Below, piece after piece: positions 32,937 through 42,411 of a stretch of 64,000 bases of DNA. A program made the translations under genes and the position numbers. The DNA lies in NCBI RefSeq assembly GCF_018618415.1, contig NZ_JACSMA010000001.1, positions 1,204,667 through 1,268,666 on the forward strand, given 5' to 3'. The DNA comes from Exiguobacterium sp. s146 (GTDB lineage: Bacteria; Bacillota; Bacilli; Exiguobacteriales; Exiguobacteriaceae). Under the pieces are notes generated by a model. That model was given only the letters and a program-made list of their open reading frames with translations. It searched no databases and was not told the DNA's origin. Within the stretch, counting starts at the first letter, position 1. Each line of letters opens with the position of its first letter.

Positions 32937-33785
32937 ATGAAACGTATGACAAAAGGTTTGGCAGCATCGCTATTACTCGCTGTCCCGCTCGCGGCGTGTG
33001 GTGATTCTAGCACCGATCAGGCCGAAACTTCGCGCTGGGACGAAATTAAAGAAGACGGCACGCTCACGGTCGGCACGGCGGGGACACTCTACCCGGCTTC
33101 GTTCCGCGAAGAGGACAGCGATGCGTTGACGGGGTTTGATGTCGAGCTCATGAAAGAGGTCGGGAAACGTCTCGACCTTGAAGTCCAATTCAAAGAGATG
33201 GCGTTCGACAACATGTTGACGAGCGTTCAAAACGGACAAGTCGACGTCGCGGCGAACGATATCTCGGTCACAGAGGACCGCAAAGAGAAGTTTGCCTTCT
33301 CGACGCCATACAAGTACACGTACGGGACGGCGATTGTTCGCAAGAGCGACCTGTCAGGCATCGAGTCGCTTGAAGACTTGAAAGGCAAGAAAGCCGCTGG
33401 GGAAGCGACAACGGTCTTCATGGACGTGGCACGTCAATACGGGGCCGAGGAAGTCATCTATGACAATGCGACGAACGACCAGTATCTTCGTGACGTCTCG
33501 ACAGGACGGACCGACGTCATCTTGAACGATTACTATCTCCAGACGCTCGCCCTCGCCTTCTTCCCGGAGTTCGATATCACGATTCACCCGGATATCGCCT
33601 ATAACCCACAGGAAGTCGCGTTCTTGATGGATAAGGAAAACGCTGAGCTTCAAGAGAACATCGACCGCGTCCTTGCTGAGATGCTTGAAGACGGCACGGT
33701 GAAAGAGTTGTCGGAAACGTTCTATAACGGTGCCGATGTCTCGGTCGAACCGGACGTCGATGCGACGATCGTCGAATTGGATTAA
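32937..33785 (+). CDS. Amino-acid ABC transporter substrate-binding lipoprotein
   Basis: A 282-residue family 3 solute-binding protein. Lipobox LAAC (Cys about residue 21), then GTLTVGTAGTLYPASFREEDSDALTGFDVELM with the ligand-binding FREE/GFDVE region, and a second lobe around VAANDISVTEDRKEKFAFS. It resembles the cystine/polar amino acid binders TcyA/YckB. ATG follows TAAGGAGGAAC. A permease gene follows after 6 bases, but no ATPase gene is present. Confidence 0.9.
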   Translation: MKRMTKGLAASLLLAVPLAACGDSSTDQAETSRWDEIKEDGTLTVGTAGTLYPASFREEDSDALTGFDVELMKEVGKRLDLEVQFKEMAFDNMLTSVQNGQVDVAANDISVTEDRKEKFAFSTPYKYTYGTAIVRKSDLSGIESLEDLKGKKAAGEATTVFMDVARQYGAEEVIYDNATNDQYLRDVSTGRTDVILNDYYLQTLALAFFPEFDITIHPDIAYNPQEVAFLMDKENAELQENIDRVLAEMLEDGTVKELSETFYNGADVSVEPDVDATIVELD

Positions 33786-33791
33786 GCGGTC

Positions 33792-34487
33792 ATGTTCGAA
33801 GGTGTGAAATGGGAAGCGATTTTTGACGTCGACCTGGCCGTGCGCTCGTTTCCGTATCTATTAGGCGGCTTGCCGAACACGCTGTGGATCTCGTTCGTCA
33901 GCATGTTCTTCGGCTTGTTGCTCGGTCTCGTGCTTGCCCTTGGGAAACTGTCACCTTCCCGGATGCTTCGGTTCCCGTCGACGTTTTATATCTCGTTCAT
34001 GCGGGGTGTCCCGATTCTGATTATCCTGTTCATCTTATATTCAGGATTTCCATTCATCGGCATCGAATTTGCGGCGCTGACGGCGGCGATTATCGGGTTC
34101 AGCCTGAACTCGGCGGCCTATATCGCGGAAATCGTCCGGGCTGCGATTCGTGCCGTCGACCCGGGACAGGTCGAGGCGGCACGCTCGCTCGGGATGAACA
34201 AGTGGCTGACGCTGAAAGGGGTCATCTTGCCGCAAGCGACGCGAATCGCCCTCCCCCCGCTTTCGAACGTGTTCCTCGATTTGATTAAAGCGAGTTCGCT
34301 CGCCGCCATGATCACCGTCCCAGAGATTTTCAATAAGGCGAAAATTGTCGGGGGCCGGGAATTCGACTATATGACCGTCTACTTGGTCGTCGCCCTGATT
34401 TATTGGGGCATCTGTACGTTCATGTCGTTCTTCCAAGACTGGCTAGAGCGGCATTTCGAGCGCTATTTGGATACACCGAAACGATGA
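33792..34487 (+). CDS. Amino-acid ABC transporter permease
   Basis: A 231-residue permease of the HisM/TcyB type: about five helices and the EAA loop EAARSLGMNKWLTLKGVILPQATRIALPPL (about residues 136-165). It partners the preceding binding protein. The missing ATPase must be supplied from elsewhere, as in the Bacillus yckA-yckB pair. A strong terminator follows directly. Confidence 0.9.
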   Translation: MFEGVKWEAIFDVDLAVRSFPYLLGGLPNTLWISFVSMFFGLLLGLVLALGKLSPSRMLRFPSTFYISFMRGVPILIILFILYSGFPFIGIEFAALTAAIIGFSLNSAAYIAEIVRAAIRAVDPGQVEAARSLGMNKWLTLKGVILPQATRIALPPLSNVFLDLIKASSLAAMITVPEIFNKAKIVGGREFDYMTVYLVVALIYWGICTFMSFFQDWLERHFERYLDTPKR

Positions 34488-34521
34488 CTGACTTGCCTCA
34501 TACGGGCAGGTCAGTTTTTTT
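34488..34521 (+). terminator. Terminator after the ABC permease gene
   Basis: CTGACTTGCC pairs with GGCAGGTCAG (one mismatch), followed by seven T residues. Confidence 0.88.
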
Positions 34522-34598
34522 GTCGGGCGGTTATGGAGAAAATCTCGTGGTATAGTCAATCTATTCCATATTGCGATTCAAAGGAGACTTGATCACCT

Positions 34599-34772
34599 AT
34601 GTTCTCAAAGCTAGTATTCGTCTCATCTATCCTCATTACACTTACCTATATTTTGTTCGACGGCCCAGCATGGGTCAGTGCCCTGCAGCCTTTCACAACC
34701 ATGATTGTCTTGTATTACGTGATCATCGAGTTTCCGAGCCGCAAGAAAGCGAGAACGTCTTCTTCGGATTGA
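34599..34772 (+). CDS. Small two-helix membrane protein
   Basis: A 57-residue frame beginning at ATG 34599 after AAGGAG (12-base spacing). It encodes two hydrophobic helices (residues 5-20 and 30-45, for example TTMIVLYYVIIEF) and a basic tail RKKARTSS. It ends at TGA 34772, about 110 bases before moxR. Function unknown. The frame is shorter than many automated cut-offs. Confidence 0.6.
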   Translation: MFSKLVFVSSILITLTYILFDGPAWVSALQPFTTMIVLYYVIIEFPSRKKARTSSSD

Positions 34773-34882
34773 CCGCGATTGACCTACATATTTGGCAGCA
34801 CCGTTCTTTAGCGTTCCATCTCGGTCCGCGAGTGTGCTATGATTTTTATAAATATTCAGAAAATAGACGGGGGACTTACATT

Positions 34883-35791
34883 ATGGTGCAACAATGGACG
34901 ACACATTTAAACGATCAAGTGATTGGGCAGTCGAAGGCGATTAAGCTGTCGACGATCGCCCTACTCTCTGGGGGGCATGTTTTGCTCGAGGACCGACCGG
35001 GGACCGGCAAGACGACGCTCGCACGCAGCCTGGCCACGTCGGTATCGGCCGCGTTCCAACGCGTGCAATGTACACCGGATACGCTGCCGAGTGACATTTT
35101 AGGGATGGAGCTGTTCAATCCGACGACGGGCACGTTCGAACGCCGGACCGGACCGATCTTCACATCGATTCTGCTCGTCGATGAGATCAACCGGACGACA
35201 CCACGGACCCAGTCGGCGCTGTTAGAGGCGATGCAGGAGCGTCAAGTGACGCTCGGTGAAGTGTCACTTCGTCTCCCGGACCCGTTCTTCGTCATCGCGA
35301 CGCAAAACCCGTTCGATGGCCAAGGGACGTTCCCGTTGCCCCAGGCACAGCTTGACCGCTTCTTGTTCAAACTGTCGCTCGCCCCGCTGTCACGGGAGTC
35401 GGAACGTCGCTTGCTCCGCAACGAGCATTTGAGTGCGGCCCCGTTCACGTTGCAACAGACCGAACTTGCCGAGATGCAGCAAGCCGTCCGTGACGTCTTG
35501 TTCCACGAGGCGATGGAAGATTATCTACTCGATTTTGTCGAGGCGCTCCGTCACCACCGCGACATCGAGGTCGGACCGAGCCCGCGGGCGACCCTCGCCT
35601 ATACGATGGCGGCCCGGGCCCACGCCTATATGGACGGACGGGATTACGTATCACCGGAAGACATCCGCGCGCTCGCTTTGCCGATTCTCGGGCACCGCAT
35701 CGTCTTGACGGTCGAGGCGTCGCTCAAGACGAAGCCGTCCAAACTGATCAAGTCCGTTTTGGAGACCATCCCGGTCCCTTCCGAGGTGTGA
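34883..35791 (+). CDS. MoxR-family AAA+ ATPase, cluster 1
   Basis: A 302-residue MoxR ATPase. Walker A is DRPGTGKTT (about residue 38), Walker B is LLVDEINRT, sensor 1 ATQNPFDGQGTFPLPQAQLDRF, and a C-terminal lid with SPRATLAYTMAARA. MoxR proteins act as chaperones for assembling protein complexes, usually with DUF58/VWA partners. The ATG at 34883 (MVQQWTTHLND) follows GGGGGAC. The next gene begins two bases after its stop. Cluster 1 diverges more from clusters 2 and 3 than they do from each other. Confidence 0.92.
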   Translation: MVQQWTTHLNDQVIGQSKAIKLSTIALLSGGHVLLEDRPGTGKTTLARSLATSVSAAFQRVQCTPDTLPSDILGMELFNPTTGTFERRTGPIFTSILLVDEINRTTPRTQSALLEAMQERQVTLGEVSLRLPDPFFVIATQNPFDGQGTFPLPQAQLDRFLFKLSLAPLSRESERRLLRNEHLSAAPFTLQQTELAEMQQAVRDVLFHEAMEDYLLDFVEALRHHRDIEVGPSPRATLAYTMAARAHAYMDGRDYVSPEDIRALALPILGHRIVLTVEASLKTKPSKLIKSVLETIPVPSEV

Positions 35792-35792
35792 C

Positions 35793-36821
35793 ATGCAACT
35801 CGTCAGCCCTCGCTACCTCGAGTCCGGGTATATGTGGCTCTTGTTCGTCGTCGGGGTGTTCACCGCCCTATACGGCAACGTCTTCCTCGCGAGTGTGATT
35901 ATCGGCTTCAGCCTGTATGCCTTGATCATGCCGGAGCTGTTGTTCCGGCTCGCAGAATACGTCCATGTCGAAGTGACCGACGAGCTGAAGCTGTTCCCTA
36001 ACGATGAAGAGACGTATACGATCAAACTGGTGTCGACGGCGCCTGTGCCGCTCGGTGTCGTCCGTCTGTCAGGTTACCTCCATCCGACCGTAGAGTCGGA
36101 GGAGCACGCCTTTTGGCGCCAGGAGAACTATGTTGGACGCGAGGCGGCCGTCGCCTATACGCTGCCGCTCAAGGCGATTCGGCGCGGCCCGATCCGTATG
36201 GAGGCAATCGGCATGGAAATCCGTGACCCGCTCCGCATGTTCTCGCTTTATAAGGAAGACCCGCTCGACCGGATTGGCTATGTCTTCCCCGAATTTCTTC
36301 CTTATCCGATTCCGAAGCGTCCTCCGACGTTACCGGGCGAAGAGATGGTTCGTCATAGCGCCTATCGTGACCCGGAGACGTTCCAATCGGTGGCGCCATA
36401 TCACGGTCAACCGATGCGACAGCTGTATTGGTCGGCCTATGCGAAGACCGGCGAACTGCTCGCCCGGACCGAGCAACCCGTCCAAGCAAACGAATATGTC
36501 GTCGTGCTCGACTTACTGACGAAAGACGGACGCGCCCTGACCCATCAGATGGAGCGGTTAATCTCACAGGCGGCAGCCTTATGCCGCGACTTTGAGAAAG
36601 AGAACGCGAGCTATGGATTGATCGTGCCGACATTGACGAAAGAAGGCATCACCTATGACCTCGCCCCGGGGAGCGGCGAGATGCATTTCCGCAAGGTCAT
36701 GACGACGCTCGCTTGTCTATCGGAACGGGATTTCCCGCTCGCCCGGTCGCTGTTCGAACGAAAAGTCGCCAAATACGGTGGCAGCCAATCGATTTTACGG
36801 CTCGGAGGTGATGGCCGATGA
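35793..36821 (+). CDS. DUF58 protein, cluster 1
   Basis: A 342-residue membrane-anchored protein with two N-terminal helices (about residues 12-50) and a DUF58 core (VAPYHGQPMRQLYWSAYAKTGELLARTEQ, about residues 200-230), the hallmark of MoxR partner proteins, followed by a VWA-like VVVLDLLTKDGR strand. It is translated from an immediate junction with moxR and overlaps the next gene by four bases. Confidence 0.9.
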   Translation: MQLVSPRYLESGYMWLLFVVGVFTALYGNVFLASVIIGFSLYALIMPELLFRLAEYVHVEVTDELKLFPNDEETYTIKLVSTAPVPLGVVRLSGYLHPTVESEEHAFWRQENYVGREAAVAYTLPLKAIRRGPIRMEAIGMEIRDPLRMFSLYKEDPLDRIGYVFPEFLPYPIPKRPPTLPGEEMVRHSAYRDPETFQSVAPYHGQPMRQLYWSAYAKTGELLARTEQPVQANEYVVVLDLLTKDGRALTHQMERLISQAAALCRDFEKENASYGLIVPTLTKEGITYDLAPGSGEMHFRKVMTTLACLSERDFPLARSLFERKVAKYGGSQSILRLGGDGR

Positions 36822-37795
36822 GACTACTTTGGTGGGTATTCGCCGCTTTCTATGTCGGTCACGCGTTTCCACTCGTCTTTCTGTTGACGCTCCGCTTGCC
36901 GCGCAACTGGCAACTTGGCGTGCAGACGACCCTGAGCATCGCCGCCCTTTGGATCTCCTATGAGATGAGCGTCACGTTGCTGTTGTTCACGTACGTCCAC
37001 GCCTTTATCCGGACGCTCGACTGGACGGACCGGTACGCCATCGCCAGCGTGCTGTTCTTGATCGTCGATTGGTTGTTCCCGCCGGCTTCGCAGCCGCTCG
37101 CGATGATCGCCTTCCCGTTCCTGTTCTTGTTTTGGCAACGGAGCCTCTATTACCGCCGTGACTATAAACGGATGTTGTCGACGCTCGTCGTCGCCCTCGC
37201 CGTCGGTCTCGGACTGGCCGTGGTCATTCGGACGATCAAGGAGCTATTGTTCGGTAACCTCGTCGCCTGGATTCGTCCCATTTTCGTATGGATCGGCAGC
37301 TGGTTCGACGGCTTCAATTTGGACCCGTCTGACCGTGTCAACCGTATCCTCGTCCCGGACAACCCGAACATCGATGCCGAGACGGTCACGAACGAGACGT
37401 TGCTCGAATCGGCGACGAATCAATCGTTGTTCTTGATTGTGGCTTTTCTCGTCCTTTTGGTCGGGATGGTCGCCTTGTTCATCTACTTGCAACGCCGTAA
37501 AGAAATCCATGAGGAGGTGACGGTACCGAAGCAGCAACACCAAGCTGCAGGTGCCGTCCGTCGCGCTACACGGGCCCCGAGGCATGTCCGTTTGCTCGAT
37601 GCCGGCAGACGGCTCGAACAGGCCCATCCTCGCCATCGTGAGGAGACGGTCATGGAATGGTTCGACCGCATCGGATTCACCGAAGGAAGCCGCTTCGCCA
37701 TTTGGCTCGAGGCGGCCGAGTACGGAGAGAAAGAAGCCCCGGTGCCGATCGTCGAGGCGTTCGAACGCCAGGTCATCCAGACGCTCAAAAAATAA
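36818..37795 (+). CDS. Multi-helix membrane protein with DUF4129-like tail, cluster 1
   Basis: A 325-residue protein with about six N-terminal helices, a large extracellular loop near residues 145-200 and a helix at about 205-225. The cytoplasmic C-terminal region (LDAGRRLEQAHPRHREETVMEWFDRIG) resembles the DUF4129 tail of MoxR-linked transglutaminase proteins. The transglutaminase core itself is absent. It ends the MoxR-DUF58 operon and probably forms its membrane platform. Confidence 0.75.
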   Translation: MRLLWWVFAAFYVGHAFPLVFLLTLRLPRNWQLGVQTTLSIAALWISYEMSVTLLLFTYVHAFIRTLDWTDRYAIASVLFLIVDWLFPPASQPLAMIAFPFLFLFWQRSLYYRRDYKRMLSTLVVALAVGLGLAVVIRTIKELLFGNLVAWIRPIFVWIGSWFDGFNLDPSDRVNRILVPDNPNIDAETVTNETLLESATNQSLFLIVAFLVLLVGMVALFIYLQRRKEIHEEVTVPKQQHQAAGAVRRATRAPRHVRLLDAGRRLEQAHPRHREETVMEWFDRIGFTEGSRFAIWLEAAEYGEKEAPVPIVEAFERQVIQTLKK

Positions 37796-37845
37796 GACCA
37801 GTCAGCTCGCCGGGCGCTCCCGGACGGTCTGGCTGGTCTTTTTTA
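37793..37845. terminator. Bidirectional terminator between cluster 1 and cls
   Basis: AAGACCAGTCAG pairs with CTGGCTGGTCTT around an inner CCGGGCG hairpin; T-run on the plus strand and A-run on the minus side. It overlaps the convergent cls stop. Confidence 0.85.
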
Positions 37846-39309
37846 GAGGATTGGACTTAACAGGCGCGATACGCTCTCTTTGAACCGGATCCATTTCGTG
37901 CGTGTCTCATAACGTTCGAGCGTCAATCGGTCGGCGCTCTTCATATCCCGTTCGAACGCATCGATGACGGACTGGGCCACGACCTCGTCATAGACGAGCG
38001 CTGAAATTTCGAAATTGAGCCGGAAACTGCGGGCATCGATGTTCGTCGTGCCGATCGAGGCGACCTCGCCATCGATGACGAGCGTCTTCGCGTGCAGGAA
38101 GCCCCCTTCATACGTATATACCTCGGCCCCGTAGCGGACGAGCTCGGCTGCATTCGTATACGTCGCCCAGTAGACAAACATGTGGTCCGGCTTGTTCGGG
38201 ATCATCAGGCGAATCTTCGTCCCAGACATGAGCGCGTTGCGGCAGGCATCGAGGAAGCTGGCGTCCGGGATGAAATAAGGGGTCTGGATATAAATCGTCT
38301 CTTTCGCCTCGGTGATCATCTTGACGAGCATGTTCTTCAAATGCTCGGTCGACAAGTTCGGACCCGATGTGACGATTTGAACCGGGGACCGGGCCGTCTC
38401 GATCAGGGCGGTCGGCCAAAGGAAGTCCCCTTTCTCGGCTCGACGCTTCGTCGGTACAGCGCGGTTCCAATCAAGGAGGAAACGTTCGAGCAATTCACGT
38501 ACCGCTTCTCCTCTCATACGTAAATGCACATCACGCCAATAGCCGAACTGGCGATTCGTACCCAAATATTCATTCCCGACATTGAAGCCACCGATATAGC
38601 CGATGTCCCCGTCGATGACACAAAGTTTCCGGTGATTCCGGTTGTTGACACGGAAGTTGATGCCGAGGCGTGACGGGAAGAACGATTTCACCTCGCCCCC
38701 GTGCGCGAGAAGCTGTTTGAAATGGGAGCGTCGCAATCCCCGTGAGCCGACAGCATCATAGAGCAGGCGCACTTTGACGCCTTCCTTGGCCCGACGTGTG
38801 AGCGCCTCGATCAGCGCTTGTCCGAGCGAGTCGTTCTGGATGATATAGTACTGGATGTTGATCTCCTGCGTCGCCATCTCAATGTCGTGAAATAACGCCT
38901 CGAACTTTTGCTCGCCGTCATGGATGACCTGAATCGCGTTATGATATGTCATGAGTGCATGGGTGGACGATAGATTCAAACGGGCGAGTCGGCGATATTT
39001 GGACAAGAGCGGGTCAAGCGCGAACAGGCCTTCATGCGCATCGAGCTTGGTCGACTGGTCGTCGACGTGTTTGGCGTACTCATGGCGCCGTTCCTCGTCG
39101 ACTTGATAAAAGTTGTTCGATTTGATCAAGCGGCCGAAAAAAATGTAAATGAAGAATCCGAGCAACGGGATGAAAAACAGCACGAGCAACCAAGTCCAGG
39201 TCGAACCGATGTCACGCCGCTCAAAGAAGATGATGGTGACGGCGAACGTCACGTTCAGGACAATCAGTACGATACCAAGAATACTGATGATGATTTCAGT
39301 TGGGAGCAT
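37843..39309 (-). CDS. cls: Cardiolipin synthase (phospholipase D family)
   Basis: A 488-residue enzyme with two N-terminal membrane helices (residues 3-60) and two HKD motifs: HRKLCVIDGDIGYIGGFN (about residue 225) and HAKTLVIDGEVASIGTTNID (about residue 405). It joins two phosphatidylglycerol molecules into cardiolipin and glycerol at the membrane. ATG follows AAAGGAGGCGTCGAG. Single gene, convergent with the MoxR operon. Confidence 0.95.
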   Translation of the reverse strand: MLPTEIIISILGIVLIVLNVTFAVTIIFFERRDIGSTWTWLLVLFFIPLLGFFIYIFFGRLIKSNNFYQVDEERRHEYAKHVDDQSTKLDAHEGLFALDPLLSKYRRLARLNLSSTHALMTYHNAIQVIHDGEQKFEALFHDIEMATQEINIQYYIIQNDSLGQALIEALTRRAKEGVKVRLLYDAVGSRGLRRSHFKQLLAHGGEVKSFFPSRLGINFRVNNRNHRKLCVIDGDIGYIGGFNVGNEYLGTNRQFGYWRDVHLRMRGEAVRELLERFLLDWNRAVPTKRRAEKGDFLWPTALIETARSPVQIVTSGPNLSTEHLKNMLVKMITEAKETIYIQTPYFIPDASFLDACRNALMSGTKIRLMIPNKPDHMFVYWATYTNAAELVRYGAEVYTYEGGFLHAKTLVIDGEVASIGTTNIDARSFRLNFEISALVYDEVVAQSVIDAFERDMKSADRLTLERYETRTKWIRFKESVSRLLSPIL

Positions 39310-39390
39310 CTCGACGCCTCCTTTATCCTCTAGTTTACCCGATGACGGGCAAAACGAAATGCTCGTTTACAGATACCGCGTCTACAACAC

Positions 39391-39417
39391 AAAAAACACC
39401 GCGCATGCGGTGTTTTT
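39391..39417. terminator. Bidirectional terminator of the LysM/3D gene
   Basis: AAAACACCGC and GCGGTGTTTT form a stem with a GCAT loop, flanked by A and T runs. Confidence 0.88.
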
Positions 39418-39429
39418 GGGGTAAATCGA

Positions 39430-40212
39430 TTAGTTTAAGATTGTGATTTGAACTGATTTACGACCGAAGTTGAGTGCTTGCTCTTGTGTCGGCATCAAGA
39501 GGTCGATTTTGTTACCTTTGATGGCGCCGCCAGTATCTCCAGCGATTGCTTCGCCGTAGCCTTCGACATAAACTTTAGAGCCGAGTGGGATGACTGAAGG
39601 GTCAACCGCGATGACTTTTTGGTTCGGGTTCGAGCGGACGTCGATTCCTGTTGCCGTGATTCCTGAGCATCCTGCACAGTATGGCGTGTAAGCCGTTGCT
39701 TCCACAGTCATCGTCTTACCTGAAGCCGGAGCTTGGGTTTGCGTTGTCGACGTAGACTGTTTCGTCACTGGTGCAGATGTTGATGCTTTTGGTTTAGCGG
39801 CTGGTGCACTGTTTGCAACCGATGCTGCGTTGGCACCTTTTACAGAGAATTGTTGACCAGGGAAAATGAGATCTGATTTAAGACCGTTCCATGTCATCAA
39901 TTGGTTGACAGATACGCCGTTGTTTGTCGCGATGCGATACAACGTGTCGCCTGCTTTAACTGTATACGTTTTTGAAGCGCTTGAAGCTTTAGCTTCTGAC
40001 TTCGCGAGCTTCAATACTTGGTTTGGATAGATCATATTAGAGTTTAAGCCGTTCGCTCGTTTGATATCATTTACAGATACGTTGTTGTTCACGGCGATAC
40101 GGTAAAGTGTATCTCCAGACTGAACTGTGTGTGTTGATGCTGCCGAAGCTGGAGCAGCGACTCCTAAACTAAGGCCAGCGAGTGCCGTTAGTGTTAATAG
40201 TGGTTTTTTCAT
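39430..40212 (-). CDS. yocH: Secreted LysM-3D cell-wall hydrolase, YocH-like
   Basis: A 260-residue secreted protein. A signal peptide ending in ASAAS precedes two LysM domains (residues 27-70 and 84-128, each starting with a YTV.AGDTLYRIA-type motif), a Ser/Thr/Ala linker and a C-terminal 3D domain (VIPLGSKVYVEGYGEAIAGDTGGAIKG, with the three conserved Asp). YocH-type proteins cut peptidoglycan and are induced by WalR when growing cells need wall turnover. Two WalR-like boxes upstream support this. Confidence 0.93.
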   Translation of the reverse strand: MKKPLLTLTALAGLSLGVAAPASAASTHTVQSGDTLYRIAVNNNVSVNDIKRANGLNSNMIYPNQVLKLAKSEAKASSASKTYTVKAGDTLYRIATNNGVSVNQLMTWNGLKSDLIFPGQQFSVKGANAASVANSAPAAKPKASTSAPVTKQSTSTTQTQAPASGKTMTVEATAYTPYCAGCSGITATGIDVRSNPNQKVIAVDPSVIPLGSKVYVEGYGEAIAGDTGGAIKGNKIDLLMPTQEQALNFGRKSVQITILN

Positions 40213-40260
40213 AAGAATATTCCTCCCTTTTCTAACGCCCCCTTACTGTAACACCTGTAT

Positions 40261-40310
40261 ATTTCACTGCCGTTACAGCCTGATATGAGAGTGATATCAG
40301 TTCAGTTACA
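40261..40310 (-). promoter_or_regulatory. Two WalR-like boxes upstream of the LysM/3D gene
   Basis: On the minus strand TGTAAC-GGCAG-TGAAAT (40261-40277) and TGTAAC-TGAAC-TGATAT (40294-40310) match the WalR pattern TGTWAH-N5-TGTWAH at most positions. They lie about 50-100 bases upstream of the start codon. Assignment is by motif only. Confidence 0.5.
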
Positions 40311-40420
40311 GAAGCTTTCACGGGGATGAGAGGAATCTGAATTTTTACAATCCAGATAAAAATGGCTTTGTTGAGCCGTTTTCGTCTATACTTAAGAGAA
40401 GAGAAAGGAGGTTTTAGTCT

Positions 40421-40681
40421 TTGGAACTATTACTGCTATATTACATTGTGACTAATTTACTAGCGTTTATGTCATTTTTCCTCGATAAACGCCGTGCAAA
40501 ATCAGGGGAATGGCGAATTTCAGAACGAACGTTACTCATTCTCGTCTGGATCGGTGGAGCATTCGGGGCCTATCTCGCGATGCGCCTCTTCCGTCATAAG
40601 ACGTTGAAGCCGATGTTTCGGATTGGTGTCCCGGTCGCCATCCTCGTCCATGCCGGAATCACAGGTTGGTTCATCTTCTGA
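40421..40681 (+). CDS. DUF1294 small membrane protein
   Basis: An 86-residue protein with about three hydrophobic helices, matching DUF1294 (YsdA-like): FFLDKRRAKSGEWRISERTLL near residues 19-40 is the family signature. TTG start after AAAGGAGG. Function unknown. Confidence 0.85.
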   Translation: MELLLLYYIVTNLLAFMSFFLDKRRAKSGEWRISERTLLILVWIGGAFGAYLAMRLFRHKTLKPMFRIGVPVAILVHAGITGWFIF

Positions 40682-40821
40682 CGCCATTATATAGAAGAAA
40701 CTCGTTCGAGCCGTCTCGCGGAAATGAATTCAAAATGTCCGGATTGACGCTTGATGGCGAGGGAACGAAGTCTCCATCCGGTGCGAAATTGAAATAAATG
40801 TTCGATTGTTGAGGTGTTGGG

Positions 40822-41619
40822 ATGAATGTCGAAGAGAACATGATTGATGTTCAGTCGTGGACCGGACGAACGATGGAGATCGGGTTCACGATGACTGCAC
40901 AGTTTCAAATCTGGCTAGTAACACAAGGAGAGGTCGAGGTCCGAGTGAACGGTACCCGTTCAAGGCTTCGTGCCGGGATGGCATTGTTACTCGACCGCGG
41001 ACAAATCACCAAAGTCGAGCGGACCGATGATTCGTTCCACATGACGATGGTCCAAGTCGACCCGTTCGACTTAATGGCCGCGCCGCTCGCGGATTGCTAT
41101 GTCACCCCGTTCATCGAGACGATTGGCCATCACGTGCTGCATCCGACTGAACCGGGTCACAAAGCCGTCCTCGAGACGCTTCATAAAGTAGTCCGGAGTT
41201 TACAGAAAGACTCGGCTTTCGCGTTGCTCGATGCGACACTACAACTCGCCGTCGTCTGGCGCTACTGGATTCAACGGCCACCCGTGACACGGCTGCATGG
41301 GCAGGAGCGCATGCAGCGTATGATTTCCTATATACACGACCATGACACGATGAAGCTGTCGCTTGAAGACATCGCTGCTGTCGGCGGATTGAGCCGGGCC
41401 GAGTGTTGCCGCTATTTTACGAAATGGGGAGACACCTCACCGCTCGCCTACGTCCAAGTCGTCCGGATGCAACGGGCCGCACGTCTGTTGCGTGATACGG
41501 ACATTCCGGTCGCTGAAGTGGCGAACCGGCTTGCCTTCACGAGCGTGAGCCATTTCGTCCAGACGTTCAAGAAAGTACATAATCGGACGCCGCTCGCGTT
41601 TCGCAAATTGAATACATAA
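40822..41619 (+). CDS. AraC-family transcriptional regulator
   Basis: A 265-residue regulator: N-terminal cupin sensor domain (about residues 15-120, RAGMALLLDRGQITKVE) and C-terminal double helix-turn-helix (about 165-265; LEDIAAVGGLSRAECCRYFTKWGDTSPLAYV, then VAEVANRLAFTSVSHFVQTFKKVHNRTPLAFR). The second HTH is canonical. Likely senses a small ligand such as a sugar. No target is obvious; it is convergent with the SDR gene. ATG follows GAGGTGTTGGG. Confidence 0.9.
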   Translation: MNVEENMIDVQSWTGRTMEIGFTMTAQFQIWLVTQGEVEVRVNGTRSRLRAGMALLLDRGQITKVERTDDSFHMTMVQVDPFDLMAAPLADCYVTPFIETIGHHVLHPTEPGHKAVLETLHKVVRSLQKDSAFALLDATLQLAVVWRYWIQRPPVTRLHGQERMQRMISYIHDHDTMKLSLEDIAAVGGLSRAECCRYFTKWGDTSPLAYVQVVRMQRAARLLRDTDIPVAEVANRLAFTSVSHFVQTFKKVHNRTPLAFRKLNT

Positions 41620-41620
41620 C

Positions 41621-41646
41621 AAAAGCCGACACGCGTGTCGGCTTTT
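41621..41646. terminator. Bidirectional terminator between the AraC and SDR genes
   Basis: A 9-base perfect stem (GCCGACACG / CGTGTCGGC) with A and T runs on either side. Confidence 0.9.
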
Positions 41647-41650
41647 CTCG

Positions 41651-42411
41651 TTACAGGGCGGTCCAACCGCCGTCTGCTTTCAATACGTCGCCATTGACGA
41701 AACTCGAATCGTCGGAGGCGAGGAACAACGCGACTTTGGCAATCTGCTCCGGTTCACCCATCGGCGCCTCCCCTGCCCCTTGGATGGCACGCATCCCGAG
41801 CTCGCTCGGTGCGGTGATGGTGGCACCGATATTCGTATTGACCCCGCCCGGTGCGATGGCGTTGGCCCGAATCTTGTTGAACGTGCCGTACGTGGCGGCA
41901 ATGTTTTTTGTCAGGCCGATAAGTGCGTGCTTCGAGGCGACGTACGAGGCACCGCCCCGTGTCCCGAACAGACCGTCGACCGAGGCGTTATTGATGATGA
42001 CGCCACCCGATTCTTGCTTGTCCATGACGTTGATGGCGGCCCGGGCCAATTTCATCGGTCCAGTCAAGTTGACGGCGATGACCCGGTCCCATACTTCGTG
42101 GGTCACTTCGCCGACGGTCAAAAAGTTGTCCATGATCCCGGCGTTGTTGACCAAGATGTCGAGCGAACCGAACGTGCTCGTCGCCGTCTCGACCATCTTG
42201 TCGATATCTTCCTGTTTCGTGACGTTCCCGGCGACACCGACGGCTTCCCCGCCGCTCGCTTTAATGTCTGAGGCGACCGCTTCGACCGAATCCGCATTCA
42301 TGTCGACGGCGACGACGCACGCCCCTTCCTCGGCAAACAGTTTGGCGATGGCCCGCCCCATTCCTGACCCGGCCCCGGTGACGAGCGCCGTCTTACCTGA
42401 TAATTTTCCAC
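41651..42411 (-). CDS. Short-chain dehydrogenase/reductase, probable frameshift at the start
   Basis: A classical SDR of about 253 residues: TGAGSGMGRAIA cofactor loop, NNAGIMD, active-site Ser in NNASVDG, YVASK and the C-terminal DVLKADGG(W). It oxidises or reduces an unknown alcohol or ketone with NAD(P)H. The start is odd: the good AAGGAGG site serves a GTG at 42411 in another frame (GTG GAA AAT). One extra A in the A-run would give MEKLSGKTALVTG, the expected N-terminus. In-frame starts further upstream have no ribosome binding site. Confidence 0.8.
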
